11,484 nt of DNA from Globomyces pollinis-pini (taxonomy: Eukaryota; Chytridiomycota; Chytridiomycetes; Rhizophydiales; Globomycetaceae), in NCBI GenBank assembly GCA_025399215.1, contig MU621539.1:1-11484 (forward strand). The letters are read 5' to 3'. Below, piece after piece: positions 5,393-11,484 of this stretch (positions are counted from its first letter, which is position 1; every line of letters starts with the position of its first letter). Both the position numbers and the translations under genes were made by a program. Below the pieces are notes generated by a model. That model did no database searches. It was not told the origin of the DNA and worked only from the letters and a program-made list of their open reading frames with translations.

Positions 5393-6912
5393 TCCTTAAA
5401 ACTCTATCGAAAATCTGTTTGACAACATCATTCACCATCACCGCTTCTTTTTCCACCCAAAGAATAGTTTGATGATCGGATTCTGTTGCATTGACATGAA
5501 TTACATTTGTACTCAGTCTTCCCATTCGAAATGCATCGACAGCATTACCAATTTTTGAAGTTATTACACCATACGGTAAGTTGCCAAAAGTTGGATCACT
5601 ACTATTTGAATTTTGTTTGGAAGGGATGGTATTGACCTATAAATTAATCAAGCTCACATTTTACGATTCTTTTTGCGTACCCACATGATTGTGAATAATA
5701 TTTGGTTTCTGAGACTCGAGTATATAAATTGTGATTCAGAAACAAGTTTGCAAAATAAGCATTAGCGTTTGGGAGTTCTCTAATGGCTTGTGGGAATATT
5801 GAAGATGATGCTAATAATCTTGGTATACCCCAGGTATTAATGTGAGGTGAAAGAGCAATCTACATGTTAAAAACTACCTCAATACCAGGGAATTCACGTA
5901 TCCTGGAGCATCTTCTGCGCAGTTACGAGTGTATTCAATATCTACGGGGTCAACTAAAACCACACCCGTGATTCGATTATCCAATAAACGCTCAGCAACA
6001 CGCATGTTGAATCCAGCCATTGAGTGCCCTACCACCAACAAGTCATCCTTGATTTTCATCTCATTCAAAAGTTCCTTCAATTCTTCAACAATTTTCTCAG
6101 TTCCCCGCTGATACCTTGGAATTGATGACCTACAATAAACATTCATGTAACCCTTACCATCCCAATCCGCCATGATCAATCGCACAAGTTTTAGCATAAG
6201 TAGAAACATTCTTTTGCACCCAAGTAAAGTCAAGGTATGATCCTCCTAGGCCATGTTCAAACCAAACAATAGGATCAGTAGGGTTCTTCTTTTCTCCAAC
6301 ACAGTAGACATGTAAATTAACCTTGGTATTCGGAAGGTTGAACTGTTGGCCTGGTAATTGTCCGTAAGCTGCATTTTCTGATGCAAGTGCTATCGCTTGA
6401 TTACAACTGGAAATATGAAGCAGCATGAATAAGAGACCAAATATACCCAAACCAAATTCTCGAAAGAATGAAAGGCCGGTTTTCACGGAGTCAAAATCTT
6501 GATAAGGCCTTCTGGATTGTAAATAATGCAAGTAGAGAAATAGGATAGGATAAAATGAGTTTGTTAAAGCAAAAAGAGCACCAATTTTATCATATGCTCT
6601 TGCAGCAAGAAAACTTCCTGTGGAAATCAAGGAACATAAACCCGTCACGATCGCAAACACAAACGAATGGTTATAAAACCGTGGTTCGGCAGGAGTTTTC
6701 AAAGTTCTAGACTTGAAAAACAAAGCCAATTGCCAACCAATAGATAAAATTGAGAAATAAGCAGCAGAGAAAAAACCAATATGTCCAAAAGCAATGACGA
6801 AAATGAAAAACAATACAGATACTACCGTTAAACCATAAGAAGCATTCAATAATTTCTTGGACAACGGTGTGCCTTTATCGATTGCAGATACTATCGCTTC
6901 CGGCATTTTCAT
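5388..6912 (-). CDS. membrane-anchored alpha/beta hydrolase, four exons
   Basis: The exons are 6912-6158, 6129-5886, 5859-5665 and 5636-5388. They join in frame to 480 residues. Residues 1-175 hold about five hydrophobic segments (near 25-42, 45-66, 82-104, 111-131 and 150-172). The lumenal or cytosolic catalytic part follows, with FEHGLGGSYLDF (218-229; the HG oxyanion-hole motif), IDHGGLGWS (245-253), GHSMAG (286-291) with nucleophile S288, VLVDP after the next strand, and SDHQT near the C-terminus with H453 as the likely catalytic histidine. The catalytic acid was not assigned. Substrate is unknown: such hydrolases act on esters, lipids, epoxides or peptides. Exon 3 supplies the GIPRLL cap segment and exon 4 the FGNLPYGVITS strand, so the splice model is supported by family motifs. 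The stop TAA lies within an AATAAA. The gene is divergent from the 7TM pair and convergent with the PLP enzyme. Confidence 0.82.
5637..5664 (-). other. 28-nt intron 3 of the hydrolase gene
   Basis: On the minus strand it begins GTAAAATG and ends TTTATAG. Removal bypasses an in-frame TAA and joins YAKRI to VNTIPSKQ, which leads into the conserved FGNLPYGVITS strand. Confidence 0.75.
5860..5885 (-). other. 26-nt intron 2 of the hydrolase gene
   Basis: On the minus strand it begins GTATTGAGG, contains TTAAC and ends CATGTAG. Removal bypasses a TAG at 5874-5876 and joins NSL to IALSPHINTWGIPRLL. An upstream in-frame donor (GTGAAT, 12 nt earlier) is possible. Confidence 0.72.
6130..6157 (-). other. 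28-nt intron 1 of the hydrolase gene
   Basis: On the minus strand it begins GTAAGGG and ends ATTGTAG. Without removal the frame stops directly after GLGW. With removal it reads GLGWSSIPRYQRG, which fits the family. An alternative acceptor 15 nt downstream keeps frame but loses the serine after GLGW. Confidence 0.8.
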
Positions 6913-7572
6913 TTTAGTAAGAATCAGCTATATTGAATTTGGTTTTTAAATCGTTATGATTTTCCACACGGCCGAGAAACAGGGACCCGCGAACGATTCT
7001 TGTCCTCTTTTGTTAGACCAATTTAGAATTCGTCAAATGATTTGAAACGGTCTTCTCCTGTTACTACATGCCATAACGGTAAAATGTTGATATTGAAAAT
7101 AACAATCGCAGAATCACTTGTTTGCTTGTTGGTTGTGTTACTTTATAAAACTGGAAAGCTATTGTTATAATCTATTGAGGTTAGAGGATAGTACTCTATT
7201 ATTACTCCAATTATCAATATATAACATGCTCTCCTACCTTCAGCAAAAGTTTAATTAGAACACAAAACAAACTCGGGGACTTGACCATTAGCGATTTTTA
7301 GAATAGATAAATACGAACATAAACTTTATCAACTGCTAGACTCAAACAGGATCTATATGAATACTAAATTCGTTCTCTGTTTTCAGTTTATTTCTTTTTG
7401 AGTCACTAAATACTGCGTATCACTAACTACTGCTTCCTATGATAACTATTCCTAAAATAATGGAATGATATTCACATACCATTTGCTGACATTCCATCAA
7501 TTATATTCATCTCTACAAATGACGACACGCGTTTCTAATAAGCTCAAAATTTAGAAGATTATTCTTTTTCAA
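6913..7572. other. divergent intergenic region between hydrolase and first 7TM gene
   Basis: There is no reading frame of note on either strand in these 660 nt. It must contain both promoters. A TTTATAAAA string near 7141-7149 is TATA-like but far from both starts, so I do not assign it. The only clear signal is the element at 7515-7534, which is shared with the second 7TM gene. Confidence 0.6.
7515..7534 (+). promoter_or_regulatory. shared promoter element with ACGCGT core, copy 1
   Basis: ACAAATGACGACACGCGTTT ends 38 nt before the first 7TM start codon. The second 7TM gene has the same string, apart from one substitution and a 2-nt gap, at a similar distance, while the DNA around it differs. 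ACGCGT is the MluI cell-cycle box bound by MBF-type factors in yeasts; that role here is only a suggestion. Confidence 0.5.
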
Positions 7573-9144
7573 ATGAAATACCGCCATGTAGTATTAATCT
7601 TCCAATTTCTGCATGTGTCATCAATGATACAGTTGCAATGGAGAAGTAACAACGTGTGTAGCGCCTCGCCCAATATCATGTATGTTTTTGACGTAGCAGA
7701 TCCTCTTTCAGATACGCAACCTGACGACGAAACATGGCCTCCATTCTATTCTTTAACCGTTACCGAGAATCCATTGGGAATTTGTGGATCTGCACCAGTG
7801 GCGTTGGAGCATGATTGTTGTGTACAATCAATGGATTTGACGTTGTCAGACAACTATCAGAGTGGAGCGGCTCTTGAGCCAGCTGGAAATGAAAGTCAGA
7901 ATCCAACTGATTACTATGCCAGTGGTGGAACTTATTGTGCCGTTTCTGGAGAGTCTTCTTCTAATTTGGGATATCAAGCAATATTTATTTTGAACGACAA
8001 CGATTGTGCATCATATTTCAAATGCTCTGCTAATCAGCTTTCAATATATCCCGAGCTAAACTGTAAGGGAGAACCGACAAAATATGATATAAATGAAGAG
8101 GCGGTCGATATTGAAGATGCAGTATTTGGAGCTCTTTCCATTCGATTTATTCAGGGTACCAAAGAACATATCCAAATATCATGGGTATCTCTTTTACCTT
8201 CTACATACCAACTTCCAAACACAAGCAGTGTTTGGGATTATTTACAACACATTTGTTCAGCAATCTCTTTGATCGGTGGAATCGGAATTTCCAGCTATGT
8301 TTACTTTGCTAAAGTTCGTAAGTCACAATCATCGTATATGAAATTGTTGTTGCTCACTACTATTATCTGGATTATACATGATGTATTAAACATCACCTAT
8401 GCCTATTCCAAGTTTCCAACTGTTGAATCACAGTATGTATTCATAGAAGTATTATGGATATTTCACAATCTTGCAACTGGTTTAAATGTCTATCAAACAA
8501 CAGTGTTCTTGTTTTTAGTGAAAATACCAAGGCCGTCAAAGAAAATGTGGCACATCGCTATTACTCTCTTGTTATTATTACATCTCGTGTTTGCAGGATC
8601 AAACTATTTTGGATATTGCTGGAATGTTTATGCAACAAACTGCATCCCCAGTGCTTTTTTACAAAGCTGGTTGGCACTTTACCAATACTGGATTTTGATT
8701 ATGTTTCTTTGGAACACCATTCCTACAACTTATATCGCTGTGATGTTCTTTTACACATGGACTCCTTCTTGGATAGCCAGCACCAAAGAGTTGTATAAGA
8801 GAGATAGATTGTTTTTGTTCTTGCTACTGCAACAATTCTGCATTGGTGTTCTTTATTTCTCTGTCTCTTTTTTGCAAACCAGTACCACTATTCTTGAAAC
8901 AGATCGAGCTTGGAATACATCTTTAGGGATACAAATGTGCTTGATAACGCTTCACTCCATCACAAACATTATCCTTTTGCAAAGAATGGGTAAAATAGTA
9001 AAAGGTACTACCACCACTGATACTACTTCGAACGGTAACGTCAGTCGAAGACAGGTTACAGTGTCTCAGTTTGAATCCAAAACCTTTGATCCAAAAGAGG
9101 GTGGTGATGCACTTCATACTAAAAAGTTAAATGTGTTTCAATAA
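7573..9144 (+). CDS. seven-transmembrane receptor-like protein, copy 1
   Basis: The protein is 523 residues in one exon. Residues 1-17 look like a signal peptide. An ectodomain of about 200 residues follows. It has eight cysteines (29, 71, 82, 83, 122, 145, 151 and 164), an acidic DTQPDDETWPPF segment and N-glycosylation sequons at N106 and N216. Seven hydrophobic segments lie near 226-247, 256-278, 288-316, 326-345, 363-394, 412-434 and 447-470. A polar tail of about 50 residues ends in a conserved KKLNVFQ. This is a GPCR-like layout: a Cys-rich outside, seven helices and a cytosolic tail. No class signature such as DRY or NPxxY was recognised, so the family is unassigned and the ligand unknown. 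The ATG at 7573 is chosen because it starts the signal peptide and matches copy 2. Confidence 0.8.
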   Translation: MKYRHVVLIFQFLHVSSMIQLQWRSNNVCSASPNIMYVFDVADPLSDTQPDDETWPPFYSLTVTENPLGICGSAPVALEHDCCVQSMDLTLSDNYQSGAALEPAGNESQNPTDYYASGGTYCAVSGESSSNLGYQAIFILNDNDCASYFKCSANQLSIYPELNCKGEPTKYDINEEAVDIEDAVFGALSIRFIQGTKEHIQISWVSLLPSTYQLPNTSSVWDYLQHICSAISLIGGIGISSYVYFAKVRKSQSSYMKLLLLTTIIWIIHDVLNITYAYSKFPTVESQYVFIEVLWIFHNLATGLNVYQTTVFLFLVKIPRPSKKMWHIAITLLLLLHLVFAGSNYFGYCWNVYATNCIPSAFLQSWLALYQYWILIMFLWNTIPTTYIAVMFFYTWTPSWIASTKELYKRDRLFLFLLLQQFCIGVLYFSVSFLQTSTTILETDRAWNTSLGIQMCLITLHSITNIILLQRMGKIVKGTTTTDTTSNGNVSRRQVTVSQFESKTFDPKEGGDALHTKKLNVFQ

Positions 9145-9145
9145 A
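9140..9145 (+). promoter_or_regulatory. AATAAA overlapping the stop of 7TM copy 1
   Basis: The TAA stop (9142-9144) lies inside AATAAA. Copy 2 has the same arrangement. Confidence 0.45.
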
Positions 9146-9309
9146 TACTCAATGGTTTTATAAATTTTATGGAATTTTAATTGCTTATATAAAATACGCT
9201 TACCATCATGTTCCAACAGTTTCCAAAAAAAATTTCAATGCAACGGCTATTGCTTTCGGCCAACGCTCTTTCAATAACGTATCTTCCTGAAGATCATAAT
9301 GCTCTTTGG

Positions 9310-9327
9310 ACAAATAACGACGCGTTT
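9310..9327 (+). promoter_or_regulatory. shared promoter element with ACGCGT core, copy 2
   Basis: ACAAATAACGACGCGTTT ends 32 nt before the ATG of the second 7TM gene. It matches the element at 7515-7534 with one substitution and a 2-nt deletion. The rest of this 215-nt intergenic region shows no obvious similarity to the upstream region of copy 1. Confidence 0.5.
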
Positions 9328-9359
9328 TAGTGATTATTTTTTTACATAAATTTCTTAAT

Positions 9360-10931
9360 ATGAAATATCTTTTTGTAATATTATCAATTCAGTTTTGGAA
9401 CGTGTCCTCAATGATTCAGCTGCAATGGAGAAACAACGATATGTGTACTACATCTCCTAATATCATGTATGTTTTTGATGTAGCAGATCCTTTTTCAGAT
9501 ACGCAACCTGACGACGAAACATGGCCTCCATTCTATGCGTTCGCAGTTACAGAGAATCCGTTAGGAGTGTGTGGCAATGCTCCAGTAGAGTTACTATATA
9601 GTTGTTGTGTACAGTCACTCGATTTAACAGTGTCAGACAACTATCAGAGCGGAGCGGCTCTTGAGCCAGCTGGAAATGAAAGTCAGAATCCAACTGATTA
9701 CTATGCCAGTGGTGGAACTTATTGTGCCGTTTCTGGAGAGTCTTCTTCTAATTTGGGATATCAAGCTATTTTTATTTTGGACGACAACGATTGTGCATCA
9801 CATTTCAAATGCTCTGCTAATCAGATTTCTATCTATCCCGAGCTAAACTGTAAGGGAGAACCGACAATATACGATATATATGAAAATTGGGTCCCAATTG
9901 AAGATTTAACATATGGAGCCCTTTCTATTCGACTGATTCAGGGTACCAAAGAACATATCCAAATATCATGGGTATCTCTTTTACCTTCCACGAACCAGGT
10001 ACCTAACACAAGCAGTGTTTGGGACTATTTACAACACATTTGTTCAACAATCTCTTTGATAGGCGGAATTGGAATTTCCAGCTATGTTTACTTTGCTAAA
10101 GTTCGTAAGTCGCACACCTCGTATATGAAACTATTGTTGTTAACCACAGTCATTTGGATTATACATGATGTGTTAAACATCATTTACGCATATGCAAAGT
10201 TTCCAAGTATTGAGTTTCAGTATATATTTATAGAAATATTATGGATATTTCACAATCTCGCTACCGGGTTCAATGTTTATCAAACAACAGTGTTCTTATT
10301 TTTAGTGAAAATACCAAGACCAAACAAGAAGACAAAGAAGATTGTTATCGTCATCTTGGTGCTACTACATCTCGTGTTTGCAGGATCAAACTATTTTGGA
10401 TATTGCTGGAATGCCAATGCAGCAATCTGCATTCCCTATACCTTTTTACAAAGCTGGTTGGCACTTTACCAATACTGGATTTTGATTATGTTTCTTTGGA
10501 ACACCATTCCTACAACTTACATTGTAATAATGTTTTTTTATACGTCGACGGCTTCTTGGAAATCCAGTACCAAGGAATTGTACAACAGCGATAAATTTTT
10601 TCTGTTCTTGCTACTGCAACAATTCTGCATTGGTGTACTTTATTTCTCTGTCTCTTTTTTGCAAACCAGTACCACTACGCTAGGAACAGATCGAGCTTGG
10701 AACACATCTTTGGGGATACAAATGTGCTTGATAACGCTTCACTCCATCACAAACATTATCCTTTTGCAAAGAATGGGTAAAATAGTAAAAGGCTCAAACG
10801 CAACCGATACCACTTCAAACGGCAATGCTAGTAGAAGGCAAATTATTGTATCACAGTTTGAATCCAAAACCTTCGATCCAAAAGAGGGCGGTGATCGACT
10901 TCATCCTAAAAAATTGAATGTTTTTCAATAA
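9360..10931 (+). CDS. seven-transmembrane receptor-like protein, copy 2
   Basis: The protein is 523 residues from ATG 9360; a GTG-started extension to 9330 is not needed. It aligns with copy 1 without a gap and is about 84% identical (I count 84 differences). All eight ectodomain cysteines, both sequons (N106 and N216) and the seven membrane segments are kept. Differences concentrate in the signal peptide, the segments around residues 61-90 and 174-185, the loop before helix 4 (322-334), the loop before helix 5 (352-361) and the loop before helix 6 (396-413). Residues 92-140 are identical. One intracellular loop changes from PSKKMWH to PNKKTKK, making copy 2 more basic there. Both copies look functional, with no stops or frameshifts. 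The pair is a recent tandem duplication in the same orientation. Confidence 0.8.
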   Translation: MKYLFVILSIQFWNVSSMIQLQWRNNDMCTTSPNIMYVFDVADPFSDTQPDDETWPPFYAFAVTENPLGVCGNAPVELLYSCCVQSLDLTVSDNYQSGAALEPAGNESQNPTDYYASGGTYCAVSGESSSNLGYQAIFILDDNDCASHFKCSANQISIYPELNCKGEPTIYDIYENWVPIEDLTYGALSIRLIQGTKEHIQISWVSLLPSTNQVPNTSSVWDYLQHICSTISLIGGIGISSYVYFAKVRKSHTSYMKLLLLTTVIWIIHDVLNIIYAYAKFPSIEFQYIFIEILWIFHNLATGFNVYQTTVFLFLVKIPRPNKKTKKIVIVILVLLHLVFAGSNYFGYCWNANAAICIPYTFLQSWLALYQYWILIMFLWNTIPTTYIVIMFFYTSTASWKSSTKELYNSDKFFLFLLLQQFCIGVLYFSVSFLQTSTTTLGTDRAWNTSLGIQMCLITLHSITNIILLQRMGKIVKGSNATDTTSNGNASRRQIIVSQFESKTFDPKEGGDRLHPKKLNVFQ

Positions 10932-10932
10932 A
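10927..10932 (+). promoter_or_regulatory. AATAAA overlapping the stop of 7TM copy 2
   Basis: The TAA stop (10929-10931) lies inside AATAAA. Only 166 nt separate this gene from the convergent permease gene. Confidence 0.45.
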
Positions 10933-11097
10933 ACTTCAACTACCTAATTTATTTTACTGACTTTCTGTATTGCTATTGGTTGTTTGGTCATTATTATAAT
11001 GCAAGATCCTTCAAACATTTCTCAGTTAAAATGTTACAATTCTACCATTAAACGAACTTTTTATTGATTTGAAAATCATCCTACATCTTTGGGTTAC

Positions 11098-11484
11098 CTA
11101 CATCTTTGGAGACCAAGCAATGAAACTGAATAGACCAAATGCAAGTCCCAATGATACCACTAATGTCATCACCCATACAAATGCAATCGTCAGCATGGTT
11201 TTCCAGTTGGTTGATCCAAGCATCGACTTCTTTCCAGAAATAAGAGATACTCCAATAATAGCTCCAACTTGTGTTTGCGTGGAAGAGATTGGGATTTTCA
11301 AATACGCAGTAATAATGACTACCAGTGCTGAAGCAAGATCAATAGCAAGTCCTTTAGCTGGAGAGAGTTTAGTCAGTTTCACACCAAGAGTAACAAGAGT
11401 TTTCCAACCATATGTAATAATACCCACAAGCATAGATGCAGCTCCCAAAAGTTTAATCCACTCAGGGAAAGTTACTTTGTCAGC
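11098..11484 (-). CDS. PiT-family inorganic phosphate permease, C-terminal part
   Basis: The minus-strand frame is open from the window edge to TAG 11098-11100, giving the last 128 residues of a longer protein. It contains GIITYGWKTLVTLGVKLTKLSP, followed by KGLAIDLASALVVIITAYLKIPISSTQTQVGAIIGVSL. These are the features of the second half of PiT/Pho89-type sodium- or proton-coupled phosphate transporters: a GxxTYGW helix, the SPAKG loop, and the PxSSTQ motif in a membrane re-entrant region. A final hydrophobic helix (WVMTLVVSLGLAFGLFSFI) follows after a short loop with NWKTML. The start and the GANDVANA signature lie outside the window. The protein would act at the plasma membrane or a vacuolar membrane in phosphate uptake. 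It is convergent with the second 7TM gene, and no functional link is evident. Confidence 0.85.
   Translation of the reverse strand, partial: ADKVTFPEWIKLLGAASMLVGIITYGWKTLVTLGVKLTKLSPAKGLAIDLASALVVIITAYLKIPISSTQTQVGAIIGVSLISGKKSMLGSTNWKTMLTIAFVWVMTLVVSLGLAFGLFSFIAWSPKM

Noticed and set aside
5287..5472. Plus-strand frame between the convergent genes
   Set aside because: It is antisense to the last exon of the hydrolase gene and has no motif.
6115..6157. Alternative 43-nt form of hydrolase intron 1
   Set aside because: It keeps frame but deletes SSIPR, including the serine expected after GLGW; the 28-nt form fits the other introns better.
8454..8798. Open frames inside the 7TM genes in another frame (also 10241-10594, 9661-9846, and 8923-9117 on the minus strand)
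   Set aside because: They overlap well-supported coding sequence in another frame and recur in both copies only because the genes are duplicates.
9330..9359. GTG-started extension of the second 7TM protein
   Set aside because: ATG 9360 gives the same 523-residue length and signal peptide as copy 1, and the extension overlaps the promoter-side DNA.

Overview
This window looks like nuclear DNA from an AT-rich eukaryote with the standard genetic code. TAA, TAG and TGA all serve as stops. The genes carry very short GT-AG introns of 24-29 nt, the sequence holds TTAGGG-type telomeric motifs, and three genes end in a TAA stop embedded in an AATAAA hexamer. The species cannot be fixed from the sequence. 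A protist or an early-diverging fungus is plausible, but that is inference.

Positions 1-3300 are accessory and repeat-rich. At the left edge is a degraded minus-strand fragment with the start of a chromodomain. It is separated by a perfect head-to-head telomeric palindrome (263-288) from a plus-strand KDZ-type (Kyakuja-Dileera-Zisupton) transposase gene. The transposase frame (338-1224) is recovered by removing a 29-nt and a 24-nt intron. About 2 kb without a convincing gene follows. It holds scattered telomeric motifs, a second inverted telomeric junction (1921-1946), a run of small hairpins (1403-1640), a strong 18-bp inverted repeat (2211-2261) and an exact 2 x 70 bp tandem repeat (2714-2853).

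Positions 3300-6912 are a conventional genic region. A plus-strand gene (3425-5218) encodes a PLP-dependent enzyme of the Cys/Met metabolism family (cystathionine gamma-synthase-like), with a partly duplicated N-terminal half and a CACGTG box just upstream. Convergent to it is a minus-strand gene (6912-5388) with four exons and introns of 28, 26 and 28 nt. It encodes a 480-residue protein in which about five membrane segments precede an alpha/beta-hydrolase domain.

Positions 7515-10931 hold a tandem pair of plus-strand genes. Each encodes a 523-residue secreted-ectodomain plus seven-transmembrane protein. The pair is about 84% identical by my count, without gaps, and shows patchy near-identical DNA tracts that suggest gene conversion. 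Both genes share a short promoter element containing ACGCGT. I do not recognise the family; it is the best candidate here for an undescribed receptor-like system. The right edge holds the 3' end of a minus-strand PiT-family phosphate permease gene.

I see no operon-like functional link between the neighbours. The only clear co-evolving unit is the 7TM pair.
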